DNA from: Methylophaga muralis
GTDB taxonomy: Bacteria; Pseudomonadota; Gammaproteobacteria; Nitrosococcales; Methylophagaceae
DNA: 34,870 nucleotides
Direction of reading: 5' to 3'
Assembly (NCBI RefSeq): GCF_001720165.1
Contig: NZ_MCRI01000027.1
Coordinates: 1 to 34,870 of the forward strand
A program made the position numbers and the translations under genes. This document shows positions 17,582-29,319 of the stretch, piece by piece (position 1 is the first letter of the stretch; each line of letters opens with the position of its first letter). The notes beneath the pieces were generated by a model. It was not told the DNA's origin. It did not search any database and worked only from the letters and a program-made list of their open reading frames with translations.

Positions 17582-19518
17582 CTAAACCACAAACCAGGTG
17601 AGCAACAGCCACACCCCGATAATCATTACAAAGGCGTAATGGTACAAATAACCGCTCTGCATTTTGCGCCCTACTCTCGATATTAAGCCCACTGTTCTCG
17701 CTGCACCGTTAACCACTAAACCATCAATTAGTACTCGGTCACCAACGCGGGAAAATAGCCAGCCTAATCCGCGTGATCCACCGGCAAACACTTTGTCGTT
17801 AAATGCATCAAAGCCATATTTATTTTCCAGAATTTGCCATAACCACATCATTCTTTGCTGAATTTTGGCAGGAAAATCCGGACGTTTAAGATACAGATAC
17901 CAGGCGGTTACCAAACCGGCCATCGCCAGCCAGAACGGCGCTGTCAACAAACCATGAGTGATAAACCCAATCAAGCCATGATAATTTGCTGCGCTCAGCA
18001 CATCATGCTGAGGCATAACGGATATCGCATCGCTAAAGAAGTTTCCATACACCAGAGTGCCAATTAAATACCCGGCTAATACCGACGGAATCGCCAGTAA
18101 GATCAACGGCCAGGTAACTACTCCGGGGGATTCATGTGGCGGATGACCGTGCGCATCGAAGCGTTCTTTACCGTGAAACACCAAAAACAATAGGCGAAAG
18201 CTGTACAAGCTAGTGACAAATACCCCAATCATTACTGCCCATAAGGCAAAGCTACTGCCTGGGATGGTAGATTCATGCACCGCCATAATGATGGCATCTT
18301 TGGAAAAAAAGCCCGCCAGCCCTGGAAAACCAATTAATGCCAGCGTACCAATCAGACTGGTCCAGTAAGTAATCGGCAGATATTTTTTCAGCCCACCCAT
18401 TTTCCGAATATCCTGCTGATGATGCAGGGCCAGAATGACTGAGCCGGCTGCCAGAAACAGTAACGCTTTAAAAAAGGCATGGGTGAATAAATGGAATATT
18501 GCCGCAGAATAAGCTGACACCCCAAGCGCTACTGTCATATAACCAAGCTGTGATAGGGTCGAATAAGCAATAACTCGTTTGATATCGTTCTGAATTAAGC
18601 CCAAAAAGCCCATAAACAAAGCGGTAATCGCACCTATCACCAGAATAAATGACAGTGCAGTTTCAGAATATTCATATAAAGGTGACATCCTCGCCACCAT
18701 AAAAATACCGGCCGTGACCATGGTTGCGGCATGAATCAAGGCTGATATCGGGGTCGGGCCTTCCATTGAATCCGGTAACCAGACATGCAGAGGAACCTGC
18801 GCTGATTTACCCATTGCGCCGATAAATAACAGAATGCCAATCACCGTCATTAGCGACCAGGCATGATTGCCAAACAAGGTAATCGTCTGACCGGCCATAA
18901 CTGGTGCCTGATTAAATACTTCCAGATAATCCAGACTGCCGGAATACATTAGTACGGCAGCAATACCCAGCAGAAAGCCGAAGTCACCCACACGATTGAC
19001 CAGAAATGCCTTGAGATTGGCGTAAATCGCCGTGGGCTTTTTGTACCAGAAACCAATCAGCAGATAGGAAACCACGCCAACCGCTTCCCAGCCAAAAAAC
19101 AGCTGCATAAAGTTATTGGCCATGACCAGCATCAGCATCGAGAAGGTAAACAGCGAAATATAACTGAAAAAACGGCTGTAGCCGTCATCGTCATGCATAT
19201 AACCAATGGTGTAGATATGCACCATCAGCGATACAAAGGTCACGACGGTCATCATCACGGCAGTCAGCGAATCGACCATAAAGCCGACTTCAATGCTCAG
19301 GCTGCCAACCTGCATCCATTGATATACCGCTTGGTTATAGGTAGCCCCATCCATCACAACCAGCTTCAAAACCCAGAGTGATAAGAAAAAGGCTATGCTC
19401 ACCCCGCAATTGCCGCTCGATGAGACCAGTTACGACCAATCTTCCGGCCAAACAAACCGGCAATAATGCTGCCCAGTAATGGTGCTAAAACGATGGTCAG
19501 TAACAAGGATTGCGTCAT
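17582..19518 (-). CDS. nuoL: NADH-quinone oxidoreductase subunit L (one-base frameshift near the 5' end)
   Basis: Distal proton-pumping subunit of complex I, with the long C-terminal lateral helix. The true start is the ATG at 19518, five bases after the nuoK stop; it encodes MTQSLLLTIVLAPLLGSIIA and runs in frame to a TGA near 19402. The rest (606 residues, from SIAFFLSLW) is in the next frame. Adding one G to the GGGG run at 19403-19406 restores GVSIAFF and a 645-residue protein of normal length. Core motifs are intact: LFFGWEAVGVVSYLLIGFW, VPLHVWLPDSMEGPTPISAL and HAATMVTAGIFMVAR. Because complex I needs NuoL and sister genes show the same fault, a sequence error is the likelier cause. Confidence 0.93.
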
Positions 19519-19522
19519 GCCA

Positions 19523-19828
19523 TCAACCTTTCAACCGGTTGAGATCATCAACATTGATGGTGCTGAGATTACGGAATAACACCACCAGAATTGCCAGACC
19601 AATCGCCGCCTCTGCTGCAGCAACCGTCAGAATAAAAAACACAAACACCTGGCCGGCGGCATCACCGGCATAATGCGAAAAAGCGATAAAGTTAAGGTTC
19701 ACCGCTAACAACATTAATTCAATGCACATCAGCAAAATAATGATGTTTTTACGATTGAGAAAAATACCCGCAACTGAAAGGCTAAACAGAATAGCTGCAA
19801 CAATCAGATAGTCAGATAAGGCAATCAT
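19523..19828 (-). CDS. nuoK: NADH-quinone oxidoreductase subunit K
   Basis: Small three-helix subunit of the complex I membrane arm, 101 residues as usual. The two membrane-buried glutamates of the E-channel are present: Glu37 in [14 protein letters not shown] and Glu73 in [12 protein letters not shown]. It overlaps the nuoJ stop by 4 bp and ends 4 bp before the corrected nuoL start. Confidence 0.97.
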   Translation of the reverse strand: MIALSDYLIVAAILFSLSVAGIFLNRKNIIILLMCIELMLLAVNLNFIAFSHYAGDAAGQVFVFFILTVAAAEAAIGLAILVVLFRNLSTINVDDLNRLKG

Positions 19829-20430
19829 GATGATTTCCCGTCTTGGCGTTTTTCGGAGGCCATTTTGACCAGACGTACGCGATCTTTGCTACGTACTTTG
19901 ACCTGCTGCGCAGGATCTTGAGTTTTGCGTTTATGTGGTCGTAAGGTCAGCATAATCGCTGCCACAATCGCCACCGTTAGGATTACCGAAGCAATCTCAA
20001 ACGGATACACATACACCGTATACAACAGTCGGCCGAGCACTTTCGTATTACTTTCTGTTGAAGCTTCTGGAGCTGGAAACTGTTCCAAGCCGAAGTTTGC
20101 CGCGCCTAAAACCGCAATTAATTCCAGCACAATCAATACCGCTACAAATAAACCTAATGGCAGATAACGGCTGAATCCCTCTTTGAGTGAGCTGGTATCG
20201 ATATCCAGCATCATCACCACAAACATAAACAACACCAGTACCGCACCGACATAAACCAATACCAGCGTTATTGCTAAAAACTCGGCTTCCAGCATCAACC
20301 AGATTGCCGCGCTGGTAAAAAAGGCCAATACCAGAAACAATGCTGCACGCACCGGATTTCGTACCGTGATCACCATAGTGGCGGCAAACAGTAAAATGGC
20401 GGCAAAACAATAAAACAGTATTTTTTCCAT
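19825..20430 (-). CDS. nuoJ: NADH-quinone oxidoreductase subunit J
   Basis: Five-helix membrane-arm subunit of complex I. The 201 residues hold the family segment [20 protein letters not shown] at about 58-77 (the pi-bulge helix of NuoJ) and a basic C-terminal tail ([14 protein letters not shown]) that is longer than in E. coli. It starts about 11 bp after nuoI and overlaps nuoK by 4 bp. Confidence 0.97.
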   Translation of the reverse strand: MEKILFYCFAAILLFAATMVITVRNPVRAALFLVLAFFTSAAIWLMLEAEFLAITLVLVYVGAVLVLFMFVVMMLDIDTSSLKEGFSRYLPLGLFVAVLIVLELIAVLGAANFGLEQFPAPEASTESNTKVLGRLLYTVYVYPFEIASVILTVAIVAAIMLTLRPHKRKTQDPAQQVKVRSKDRVRLVKMASEKRQDGKSS

Positions 20431-20441
20431 AAATTTCCGGC

Positions 20442-20933
20442 CTAACGATAAGGCGCGTCGGCCTCCCGATCAGCAGCAATTTCCGACTCGTATTTATCGC
20501 CAATCGCCAGCAACTGCTGTTTGTCCATAATATTTTCGCCACGATTTTCAAAATGATAGGCAAACACTCGGGTTTCCACTATTGAATCAACCGGACAGGA
20601 TTCTTCACAAAACCCGCAATAAATACATTTAAATAAATCGATGTCATAACGAGTGGTACGGCGGGTACCATCTTCGCGTGGTTCGGTATCAATTGTAATA
20701 GCCAATGCCGGACAAACTGCTTCACACAGCTTGCAGCCAATGCAGCGCTCTTCACCATTTGGGTAACGGCGCAAAGCATGCAAACCACGGAATCGAGGCG
20801 ATTGCGGTGTCTGTTCTTCAGGATATTGCACTGTGACTTTGCGGGAAAATAAATGCCGGCCGGTCAACCGCAAGCCTTGAACTAATTCCCACAACAAAAA
20901 GCTTTTGAAAAAGTGACGAATGGATTGCATCAT
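20442..20933 (-). CDS. nuoI: NADH-quinone oxidoreductase subunit I (two 4Fe-4S clusters)
   Basis: Ferredoxin-like peripheral-arm subunit that carries clusters N6a and N6b and passes electrons towards N2 in NuoB. The 163 residues have two full CxxCxxCxxxCP motifs, [12 protein letters not shown] (about 61-72) and [19 protein letters not shown] (about 100-118), and an amphipathic N-terminus. The start overlaps the nuoH stop by 4 bp. Confidence 0.97.
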   Translation of the reverse strand: MMQSIRHFFKSFLLWELVQGLRLTGRHLFSRKVTVQYPEEQTPQSPRFRGLHALRRYPNGEERCIGCKLCEAVCPALAITIDTEPREDGTRRTTRYDIDLFKCIYCGFCEESCPVDSIVETRVFAYHFENRGENIMDKQQLLAIGDKYESEIAADREADAPYR

Positions 20934-21981
20934 GGTGTGGACACCTCCACCACGTCGCTAAACCAAGGGCCAATATCAAACACCTGCATGGTCGAAATCA
21001 CCACCAGCCATACCAGGGTTACCGGAATAAACACTTTCCAGCCGAGACGCATCACCTGATCATATCGATAGCGAGGAAAGGTGGCGCGGATCCATAAATA
21101 GATAAAGAGAAACATGCTGGTTTTCAGTAATAGCCACACCAGTCCGGGTACCCAGGCAAACATTGACTCCAGTACCGGAATACCCTCAAATGGCGACAGC
21201 CAGCCGCCCATGAACAAGGTAGCGGCAAGGATCGAAATTAAAATCATATCGGCGTATTCAGCGAGGAAGAAAATCGCAAATGCCATACCGGAATATTCGA
21301 CATGAAAGCCGGCAACAATTTCGGATTCGCCTTCAGCAATATCAAACGGCGCCCGATTGGTTTCTGCCACACCAGAGATAAAATAGACCACAAACAAGGG
21401 TAATAACGGCAACCAATACCAGTAAAAAATACCGCCTTGCTGAGCCATAACAATCTCACTCAGATTCAAACTGCCAGCGGCAATCAATACGCCGACCAAA
21501 GCAAAACCCATGGCGATTTCATACGACACCACTTGAGCGGCGCTACGCATCGCGCCTAAAAACGCATAACGTGAATTTGAGGCCCAACCGGCAATAACAA
21601 TGCCGTACACCCCCATAGAAGTGATGGCTAAAACATATAACAATCCGGCATTAATATCGGCCAATACCATGCCAGCGTCGAATGGAATAACCGCCCAGGC
21701 CGCCAAAGCAGGACCGATTGCTAATACCGGAGCCAACACAAATAAATAAAGATTGGATCGGGTGGGCACGATGATTTCTTTCAGTAACAGCTTGAGACCA
21801 TCAGCGATTGGTTGCAGTAATCCGCGAGGACCGACACGATTTGGACCAATACGCATCTGGATATAGCCAATCACTTTTCGCTCAGCCAAGGTCAGATAGC
21901 TACCGCCAACATTAATAACGCGATAATCAGCAAAATTTTGCCGATGTTGGGGAGCAACTGTTGCATCACGATATCAAGCAT
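20930..21981 (-). CDS. nuoH: NADH-quinone oxidoreductase subunit H (one-base frameshift near the 5' end)
   Basis: Membrane subunit that forms the quinone-access tunnel with NuoB and NuoD. The true start is the ATG at 21981, overlapping the nuoG stop by 8 bp, encoding [20 protein letters not shown] and onward to ALLMLAVA before a TGA near 21896. The main frame continues [20 protein letters not shown]. One extra T at about 21898 would read [11 protein letters not shown], the standard NuoH sequence, and give about 350 residues. Conserved loops are intact, for example [20 protein letters not shown]. Likely a sequence error rather than a dead gene, since the remainder is perfectly conserved. Confidence 0.93.
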
Positions 21982-24340
21982 CAATGCTCTCCATCATCGC
22001 TGATAATTCAACATTGCCAAAAGCGTTACCAAGCCGAGCACTCAGCGGAGAAGCCGCTGCCAGATGCGCCATGTTTTCAGCAACCTGTTCATCAATTAAT
22101 ACGGTGGCGGATACTGCAAATTCATCCTGCTGAATCTGTACCGCATCCCCTTGATGCAAACCATACTTTTCCGCCAGAGCCGGAGAAATACGCATGGTAT
22201 CCAGAAACTGATTTTCCGGAGTCAGTTGAAGTGCTTTGCTGTGTCTGACCAAACTATCGGTGCGATAGACCGGTACTTCTGAAATAAGCTGAACGCCATT
22301 AACGTTCGTTATTTCTGCTGGAATATAAATCGATTTTCTGGCTGAAGATAAACGATTGAGCTGATCCTGAAGTTCCTGACGAACACCTTCTGAGGAAACA
22401 TAATCGAAACCGTTGAACTTCGAAATATTGCCAAGCACCCGCAGAATCTTCCAGCCTGGACGACTTTCACCAGGTGGAGCAACCGCTCCAGTAAAAGATT
22501 GCCATTGATGATCGAGGCCAACAAAGGTACCTGATGTTTCGGTAAATGCCGCCAGCGGTAATAGCACATCGGCATAATCACGCAGGCTGTCGCATTGAAA
22601 ACTGTTTATTGCCATCACAAACCCAGCCCGTTGCAAGGCTAATAAAGCAGCGGCTGGATCAGCGCAATCAAACTCCGGTTCAATGTTGAATAACACATAC
22701 GCACGTAACTGCTCTTCCCAGATCGCATTTGCATTCAGGCCATCTTTCAATTCTTGAGATGCATCGCAATGTGGCAATGCACCAGCCAAATGTAAGGCCT
22801 GACTGTTCGCATCCGGCAAAATAAGCAAATGCGCGCCGGTTAGTTCACTAATGAGTGCTGCTAAAGAGCGAATCGCAGATGCCTGAGGATGTTGATTAGC
22901 CAATGCGCCGACAATAATGACGGCTTGGTGGGCATTCGCCAGCTGCATCGCGATATTTTGTTCTGTGGCTGACGGCGCTTTTTCACGCATCATGTGCCGC
23001 CAAGCTTTTGCCGTAGTTTCATCCACACGTTGCAATAAGGTTTTCGCAACACCACTCAATAAAACGAATAATTGTGCTGAATTTACGACTACCTGCCGAT
23101 CAACTGGCATCAACAAATCGGTTTTGAAGAAATTAATATCACTGATCAATCCACCAGCATAAGCTGATTGACGGACTCGGTGTGCCAACAGCGGTGCTTC
23201 ACTGCGAATATTGCAGCCCAACAGCACAATCGCATCACTGCTTTCAATATCAGCCAGACTCATCGCAGAAAATTGGTCATGACCGGCATCGCTGAAATCC
23301 TGCTGACGTAAGCGATGGTCTACGTTTTGGCTGCCAAATGCTCTCAACCATTTCTGAAACAGGTAGCCCTCTTCCAGTGTTGCAGTGGGTGAAATTAAAC
23401 CGGCAATCTGATCGGCACCATTTTTAGTTTTAACGTGCTTAAGACCGTCTACCGCAAACTCCATCGCTGTTTGCCAGTCCGTAACCTGCCACTCACCATT
23501 TTGTTTAATCATCGGATTTAACAAACGGTCTGGATGTTTTAAGCCAAGGTAACTGAAACGATCCCGATCGGAAATCCAGCTTTGATTCACCGAATCATTG
23601 TCTCTGGCTACCACTCGCATCACTTCATTCTGCCGGGTGTGAAGATCGAGATTCGATCCAACTGCATCGTGCATAGCAATGGATGGATGTGAAGTCATCT
23701 CCCATGCCCGAGCTTTATAGCGGAACGGTTTAGAGGTCAGTGCGCCTACCGGGCACAGATCGATAATATTGCCGGACAGCTCTGAGGCCAGACTATGCTC
23801 AACATAGGTGCCGATTTCCATATGTTCACCACGGCCAGTCGCGCCTAATTCTTTGATACCGGCAATTTCCTGACCAAAGCGTACGCAGCGGGTGCAGTGG
23901 ATGCATCGCGTCATATCGGTCTGTACTAATGGCCCGATATCTTTGTCTTTGACGACACGTTTCTTTTCACTGAAACGGCTGATACCACTGCCGTAACCCA
24001 ACGATAGATCCTGCAACTCACACTCTCCGCCCTGATCACAAATCGGGCAGTCCAACGGATGATTGATCAGTAAAAACTCCATCACTCCGCGTTGTGCCTG
24101 CAAGGCGATTTCGGATTGAGTAAATACTTTCATACCGTTGGCAACTGGCGTGGCACATGCGGGTAATGCTTTACGCGCTTTATCAACTTCGACCAGACAC
24201 ATCCGGCAGTTAGCGACTATCGACAGATTTTTGTGATAACAAAAACGCGGAATATCGATGCCTGCCTCATCAGCGGCCTGAATAATCATTTTGGCTGAAT
24301 CCACTCTTAGTGGAATGCCATCTATTTCGATATTAACCAT
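21974..24340 (-). CDS. nuoG: NADH-quinone oxidoreductase subunit G (iron-sulfur protein)
   Basis: Large peripheral-arm subunit holding clusters N1b, N4 and N5. The 788-residue protein has an N-terminal 2Fe-2S domain ([15 protein letters not shown] and ALPACATPV, about 34-65), the His-ligated cluster region [18 protein letters not shown] (about 94-111), [10 protein letters not shown] (about 147-156) and a molybdopterin-oxidoreductase-like domain from about 215 to the end. The central domain is weakly conserved, as is usual. It overlaps nuoF by 8 bp and nuoH by 8 bp. Confidence 0.97.
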   Translation of the reverse strand: MVNIEIDGIPLRVDSAKMIIQAADEAGIDIPRFCYHKNLSIVANCRMCLVEVDKARKALPACATPVANGMKVFTQSEIALQAQRGVMEFLLINHPLDCPICDQGGECELQDLSLGYGSGISRFSEKKRVVKDKDIGPLVQTDMTRCIHCTRCVRFGQEIAGIKELGATGRGEHMEIGTYVEHSLASELSGNIIDLCPVGALTSKPFRYKARAWEMTSHPSIAMHDAVGSNLDLHTRQNEVMRVVARDNDSVNQSWISDRDRFSYLGLKHPDRLLNPMIKQNGEWQVTDWQTAMEFAVDGLKHVKTKNGADQIAGLISPTATLEEGYLFQKWLRAFGSQNVDHRLRQQDFSDAGHDQFSAMSLADIESSDAIVLLGCNIRSEAPLLAHRVRQSAYAGGLISDINFFKTDLLMPVDRQVVVNSAQLFVLLSGVAKTLLQRVDETTAKAWRHMMREKAPSATEQNIAMQLANAHQAVIIVGALANQHPQASAIRSLAALISELTGAHLLILPDANSQALHLAGALPHCDASQELKDGLNANAIWEEQLRAYVLFNIEPEFDCADPAAALLALQRAGFVMAINSFQCDSLRDYADVLLPLAAFTETSGTFVGLDHQWQSFTGAVAPPGESRPGWKILRVLGNISKFNGFDYVSSEGVRQELQDQLNRLSSARKSIYIPAEITNVNGVQLISEVPVYRTDSLVRHSKALQLTPENQFLDTMRISPALAEKYGLHQGDAVQIQQDEFAVSATVLIDEQVAENMAHLAAASPLSARLGNAFGNVELSAMMESIDA

Positions 24341-25634
24341 AGTTCAGCTTCAATTCTGGCTCGCTGACCAGACAACATTTATGATCAATGTGATATTGGA
24401 ATTCATCGCGGAAATGCTTGATAAAGCTGATAACTGGCGCAGCAGCGGCATCGCCTAATGCACAAATGGTATTACCATTAATATTGTTAGCAACATCAAT
24501 TAATCGATCCAGATCTTCCTGACGACCCTGGCCATCTTCTATGCGTTTAATCACCCGGTATAACCAGCCAGTGCCTTCACGACATGGCGTGCACTGACCA
24601 CAAGATTCTTCATAATAAAAATAGGCGATACGTTCCAAGGCCTTGACCATGCAGGTGGTTTCATCCATCACAATGACTGATCCTGCACCCAGCATAGAAC
24701 CGGCTTTGCCGATACCGTCGTAACTCATTGCGGTTTGCATCATCACATCCGCTGGTACCACCGGAGTGGAACTGCCACCGGGAATCACTGCTTTAAGTTT
24801 ATTGCCATTACGAACGCCACCAGCGAGTTCCAATAATTCTGCAAACGGCATACCTAACGGGACTTCGTAATTACCCGGTTTATTCACATGACCACTCATG
24901 CAGAATATTTTCTGTCCACCATTATTGGGCGTTCCCAACTCATGGAACCAGTCAGCACCATGTTGCAAAATCACCGGCACCGAGGCCAATGTTTCAGTGT
25001 TATTAACGGTTGTTGGTCGACCATATAAGCCATAACCAGCAGGGAAAGGAGGCTTATATCTTGGCTGGCCTTTTTTGCCTTCCAGGGATTCCAATAAAGC
25101 GGTTTCTTCACCGCAAATATATGCTCCTGCTCCCGGGTGGCAAAAAAGCTCAAAATTAAAGCCGCTATTGAGAATGTTTTTACCCAGATAACCAGCTTCT
25201 CGAGCTTCGATTAAGGCTTGCTCAAACCGTTCAATTGGCTCAAAAAATTCACCCCGGATGTAGTTATAACCACGTTGAGCACCGATGGTATATCCAGCGA
25301 TAATCATGCCTTCAATCACCTGATGCGGGTTGAAACGGATAATATCGCGATCTTTACAGGTACCCGGTTCGCCTTCATCTGAGTTGCAGACAATATATTT
25401 ATCGCCCGGCATGCGGCGTGGCATAAAACTCCATTTCAAACCGGTTGGAAAACCGGCACCGCCACGACCACGTAAGGCTGAATTCTTGATGATCTCAATG
25501 ATGGTTTCCTGGCGAGTCTTCTCACGCAGGATTTTTTCCAGCATCTGGTAACCACCAACGCTGCGGTAAGATTCCATCGACCAAGGCTGGTCGAGATGCA
25601 TTGTGCGAAAACAAACCTGATCCAGCTGCATCAT
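24333..25634 (-). CDS. nuoF: NADH-quinone oxidoreductase subunit F (NADH- and FMN-binding)
   Basis: NADH-oxidising subunit with FMN and cluster N3. The 433 residues include the FMN/NADH site [18 protein letters not shown] (about 52-69), [15 protein letters not shown], the [17 protein letters not shown] stretch, and the 4Fe-4S ligands [10 protein letters not shown] with the distant Cys in NTICALGDA. It overlaps nuoE at the ATGA junction (25631-25634). Confidence 0.98.
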   Translation of the reverse strand: MMQLDQVCFRTMHLDQPWSMESYRSVGGYQMLEKILREKTRQETIIEIIKNSALRGRGGAGFPTGLKWSFMPRRMPGDKYIVCNSDEGEPGTCKDRDIIRFNPHQVIEGMIIAGYTIGAQRGYNYIRGEFFEPIERFEQALIEAREAGYLGKNILNSGFNFELFCHPGAGAYICGEETALLESLEGKKGQPRYKPPFPAGYGLYGRPTTVNNTETLASVPVILQHGADWFHELGTPNNGGQKIFCMSGHVNKPGNYEVPLGMPFAELLELAGGVRNGNKLKAVIPGGSSTPVVPADVMMQTAMSYDGIGKAGSMLGAGSVIVMDETTCMVKALERIAYFYYEESCGQCTPCREGTGWLYRVIKRIEDGQGRQEDLDRLIDVANNINGNTICALGDAAAAPVISFIKHFRDEFQYHIDHKCCLVSEPELKLNYG

Positions 25635-26143
25635 TTTACCTCGCCCAATAAAGCATCAACTTTGTCTGGTGTCAGATGCTCATGATATTGCCGATCCAGC
25701 AACAGCATCGGCGCGCCGACACAGGCGCCCAGGCACTCTACTTCTTTAAGCGTGAATTTTCCGTCAGCAGTGGTCTGGCCGAAACCAATACCAAGGCGTT
25801 TCTGTAAATGATTGGCGATCTCTTCAGAGCCACATAATAAACAAGAGATATTGGTGCACACACTGATTTTGTGTTTACCGACGGGCTTGAGTTCAAACAT
25901 CGTGTAAAACGTCGCCACTTCAAACACACTGATAGCTGGAATTTCAAGGTAGTCAGCCAAGGCGCGCATCAGGCCCTCACTCAGCCAGCCATCATGTGAA
26001 TCCTGCAGAATATGCAAAGCTGGAATTACAGCAGATTGGGATTGTCCGGGCGGATATTTACTGATCCAGCTATCCAACTGCTGCCGTATAACTTGGTTAA
26101 ATAATTGATCTCTATGTCCGGTGAGCTGTAATGCTGTAGTCAT
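25631..26143 (-). CDS. nuoE: NADH-quinone oxidoreductase subunit E (2Fe-2S)
   Basis: Thioredoxin-fold subunit carrying cluster N1a. The 170 residues contain the four expected cysteines in [10 protein letters not shown] (first at about 97) and [14 protein letters not shown] (about 138-151), after the [13 protein letters not shown] segment. It overlaps both neighbours by 4 bp, nuoD upstream and nuoF downstream. Confidence 0.97.
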   Translation of the reverse strand: MTTALQLTGHRDQLFNQVIRQQLDSWISKYPPGQSQSAVIPALHILQDSHDGWLSEGLMRALADYLEIPAISVFEVATFYTMFELKPVGKHKISVCTNISCLLCGSEEIANHLQKRLGIGFGQTTADGKFTLKEVECLGACVGAPMLLLDRQYHEHLTPDKVDALLGEVK

Positions 26144-27392
26144 CGGTCAATCTCCCCGAACACAATATCCATGGTGCCGATAATCGCCACCACGTCCGCG
26201 AGTAAATGCCCTTTGGCCATTTCATTCATCGCTGCCAGATGCGGAAACCCCGGTGCACGAATTTTGACTCGATAAGGTTTATTAGCACCATCCGACACCA
26301 TGTAAATGCCAAACTCGCCTTTGGGATGCTCTACCGCGCTATACACTTCGCCTTCCGGCACACAATAACCTTCGGTGAACAATTTAAAATGATGGATTAA
26401 CGCTTCCATATCATCTTTCATATCAGCGCGGCTGGGCGGTGCAACTTTGACGTTATCAATAATCACCGGGCCGGGGTTGACCCGCAGCCAATCAATACAT
26501 TGCTGCATAATTTTATTGGACTGACGCATTTCTTCAACGCGGACCAGATAACGATCGTAACAATCGCCTTCTTTCCCCACTGGTATATCAAAATCCAGGC
26601 GGTCATAAACTTCGTAGGGCTGCTTTCGACGCAGATCCCACTCGACTCCACTGCCTCGTAACATCGGACCGGTAAAACCAAGCTGTAATGCTCGTTCCGG
26701 TGATACCACTCCGATGCCTACCGTACGTTGTTTCCAGATACGGTTATCGGTTAGCAACGTTTCATATTCATCGACGCATTTGGGAAAGCGCTGACAAAAA
26801 TCTTCAATAAAATCCAGCAGACTGCCTTCACGGCTTTGGTTTAACTTTTTAACTTCAGCTTCAGAATGCCATTTGGACTTTTGATATTGCGGCATGCTGT
26901 TAGGTAAATCACGATAGACCCCACCCGGACGATAATAGGTTGCGTGTAAACGCGCACCAGAGACTGCTTCATAGCAGTCCATCAGATCTTCACGTTCACG
27001 GAAGCAATACAGGAATACCGTCATCGCCCCGATATCCAGACCATGCGCTCCGAGCCACATTAAGTGATTCAAAACGCGGGTCATTTCATCAAATAAAACC
27101 CGGATGTATTGCGCCCGAATCGGTGGTTCAATGCCCAACAGCTTTTCGATTGCCATAACGTATGCATGTTCGTTACACATCATCGACACATAATCCAGTC
27201 GATCCATATAACCGATGCTCTGGTTATAGGGCTTGGATTCCGCCAGTTTTTCAGTTCCGCGGTGCAACAGGCCAATATGCGGATCAGCGTGCACGATGAC
27301 CTCGCCATCCATTTCCAAGATCAAACGCAATACGCCATGTGCCGCCGGATGTTGCGGCCCAAAGTTCAAGGTGTAGTTTTAATCTCAGCCAT
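26140..27392 (-). CDS. nuoD: NADH-quinone oxidoreductase subunit D (one-base frameshift in codon 6)
   Basis: The 49-kDa-type subunit that lines the quinone site. The true start is the ATG at 27392, overlapping the nuoC stop; it gives MAEIK and then a stop near 27369. The main frame runs from [15 protein letters not shown]. Adding one A to the AAAA run at 27377-27380 yields [20 protein letters not shown], the textbook NuoD start, and exactly 417 residues. The remainder is intact, including [20 protein letters not shown] and the C-terminal [19 protein letters not shown]-type ending ([19 protein letters not shown]). The homopolymer location makes a sequencing indel the likely cause. Confidence 0.94.
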
Positions 27393-28060
27393 TATTTTTT
27401 GGCCTTGCCAGCAGATTGCAAATAACGGTTATCGTCACGAATCACTCGGGGTACTAATGTTCTGGGCTCAATGCTGACCGGTTGATAGATCACCCGTTTC
27501 TGCTCTGGGTCATAAAGCATTTCCACATTACCAATTAACGGGAAATCTTTGCGGAATGGATGGCCGACAAAACCATAGTCGGTCAAAATACGTCGCAAAT
27601 CCTGATGACCTTTGAACAGAATGCCAAACAAATCAAATGCTTCACGCTCATACCAATCAGCCGAATGCCAGATAGAAGTCACTGAATCAATAATTGGTGT
27701 TTCTGCAATCAAATCTACTTTCAATCGCACTCGATTATTGTTTTGCACCGATAGCAGGTGATACACCACGGCATAACGAAAGCCCTCATCAACATCGTCA
27801 ATCTGCGAAAAGGCTTCACGAGCACGACTGAAGCCATGCTCTGTCGCCTGTTTTGTTTCCCAGCCACTGTTGCCGTAGGCTGAATAATCCACTCCACACA
27901 AATCGATTAATTGGGTAAATGTAAACTCATCACGTAATGCTTTGCATACCGGAATAATCTGTTCAGCTTCAATATGCAGTGTTAGTTCACCACGATTCAA
28001 CTCGCATTCCACCAGTTGGTCGGCAAAATGCTGTTGCAGTTTCTGTTTCAGCGATTCCAT
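27392..28060 (-). CDS. nuoC: NADH-quinone oxidoreductase subunit C
   Basis: The 30-kDa-type peripheral-arm subunit, separate from NuoD here (in E. coli they are fused). The 222 residues carry the family signature [20 protein letters not shown] followed by [20 protein letters not shown] (about 130-172). It begins 8 bp after nuoB, and its stop overlaps the nuoD ATG. Confidence 0.97.
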   Translation of the reverse strand: MESLKQKLQQHFADQLVECELNRGELTLHIEAEQIIPVCKALRDEFTFTQLIDLCGVDYSAYGNSGWETKQATEHGFSRAREAFSQIDDVDEGFRYAVVYHLLSVQNNNRVRLKVDLIAETPIIDSVTSIWHSADWYEREAFDLFGILFKGHQDLRRILTDYGFVGHPFRKDFPLIGNVEMLYDPEQKRVIYQPVSIEPRTLVPRVIRDDNRYLQSAGKAKK

Positions 28061-28068
28061 GCTTCAAC

Positions 28069-28557
28069 CTACGCCTGAACTTGTTTAGCAATTGTGTTAG
28101 TGCGCTGAATTTTTTTCTGTAACTGAATAATTCCATACAGCAACGCTTCTGCTGTGGGTGGGCAACCCGGTACATAAATATCCACTGGCACAATACGATC
28201 GCAACCCCGCACCACCGAATAGGAATAGTGATAATAACCACCACCATTCGCGCAAGAGCCCATTGAAATCACCCAACGCGGTTCCGACATCTGGTCATAC
28301 ACCTTACGCAGAGCAGGTGCCATTTTGTTGACCAAGGTTCCGGCCACAATCATTACATCTGATTGACGCGGGCTTGGCCTAAATACCACACCAAAACGAT
28401 CCAGATCATAGCGTGAGGCCCCGGCATGCATCATTTCCACTGCACAGCAAGCCAGGCCAAAAGTCATCGGCCATAAAGATCCTGTTCGTGCCCAATTGAT
28501 TAACTTATCCGCTGAAGTGGTGACTATACCTTCATGAAAAACGCCTTCTATTCCCAT
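28069..28557 (-). CDS. nuoB: NADH-quinone oxidoreductase subunit B (cluster N2)
   Basis: PSST-type subunit holding the terminal 4Fe-4S cluster N2 next to the quinone site. From the ATG at 28557 ([10 protein letters not shown]) it has 162 residues; this start is chosen over 28578 because it matches family N-termini and has AAGGAG about 8 bp upstream. Cluster ligands are visible in [25 protein letters not shown] and [14 protein letters not shown]. It overlaps the nuoA end by 10 bp. Confidence 0.97.
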   Translation of the reverse strand: MGIEGVFHEGIVTTSADKLINWARTGSLWPMTFGLACCAVEMMHAGASRYDLDRFGVVFRPSPRQSDVMIVAGTLVNKMAPALRKVYDQMSEPRWVISMGSCANGGGYYHYSYSVVRGCDRIVPVDIYVPGCPPTAEALLYGIIQLQKKIQRTNTIAKQVQA

Positions 28558-28904
28558 TCCAAGGCTCCTTTTTTCCATTCATAGATAAAGCCCACCACCA
28601 GAATCGCCAAAAACAGAAACATCGCCAGCAAACCAAATACACCGATGTCATCAAGCACAATGGCCCAGGGGAATAAAAAAGCGATTTCGAGATCAAAGAT
28701 AATGAACAGAATAGCGACTAAGTAATAACGCACATCGAATTTGCCATGAGTGTCTTCAAAAGGTTCAAACCCACATTCATAGCTGGAGCGTTTTTCGGCA
28801 TCAGGCCGGTGTGGCCCGATAATAAAGCCAGCGATTAACGGCATCACACCGAAGCCGATGCCGATAATGATAAACAACAAAATGGGGAGGTATCCCTCTA
28901 ACAT
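28548..28904 (-). CDS. nuoA: NADH-quinone oxidoreductase subunit A
   Basis: Three-helix membrane subunit at the junction of the complex I arms, first gene of the nuo operon. The 118 residues include the conserved loop [20 protein letters not shown] (about 40-59), with the redox-sensitive Cys, followed by [20 protein letters not shown]. The promoter must lie in the 415-bp gap upstream. Confidence 0.97.
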   Translation of the reverse strand: MLEGYLPILLFIIIGIGFGVMPLIAGFIIGPHRPDAEKRSSYECGFEPFEDTHGKFDVRYYLVAILFIIFDLEIAFLFPWAIVLDDIGVFGLLAMFLFLAILVVGFIYEWKKGALEWE

Positions 28905-29319
28905 GACGCCCTTCCACTCTCTCGAGATTTAGTGTCTGTGTGACACCTGATAGTTATTATTGTTTTAAGAAATCAAACTTATTTAAACAGCTCACGATAC
29001 TACACTTTAAATCGCAGTATTTGAAGCTCAGATTATGTCCGAAAAGACTGACTGAATCATATGCGTTTAAGTGAGAGATTATTCCAAGTATGACAAAAAT
29101 AGCAGCAAACACTGCAATCATGAATGAGTTGGAATAGGCACTGCATTAGCTGATTGTGGACTTGATTAAACCTGAAGCTACTCATCGCAACGACCTGTAT
29201 AATCCTGCTGCATAATTTGCAGATTTTTAGCTGTCTGCATAACCTTTACATTCCTTCAAACAACGACAATGTCACTTTAATGAGGTTGTCATTTCCCTAC
29301 TGTCACTACTGAGTTTTAT
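28905..29319. other. Divergent intergenic region between nuoA and rarD
   Basis: No gene is visible on either strand; in particular there is no secG or tRNA-Leu, which often precede nuoA in gammaproteobacteria. It should carry the nuo promoter (-) and the rarD promoter (+). A small inverted repeat GTGTC-N5-GACAC sits at 28932-28946, just upstream of nuoA. A TATAAT -10-like box lies at 29198-29203 on the + strand without a good -35. The rest is AT-rich sequence I cannot assign. Confidence 0.6.

Noticed and set aside
17582-19402. nuoL starting at the GTG at 19402
   Set aside because: The first 39 residues of NuoL are encoded upstream in another frame; a 606-residue start would lack the first helix.
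28905-29319. tRNA-Leu or secG before nuoA
   Set aside because: No cloverleaf, CCA end or coding frame could be found in the gap on either strand.
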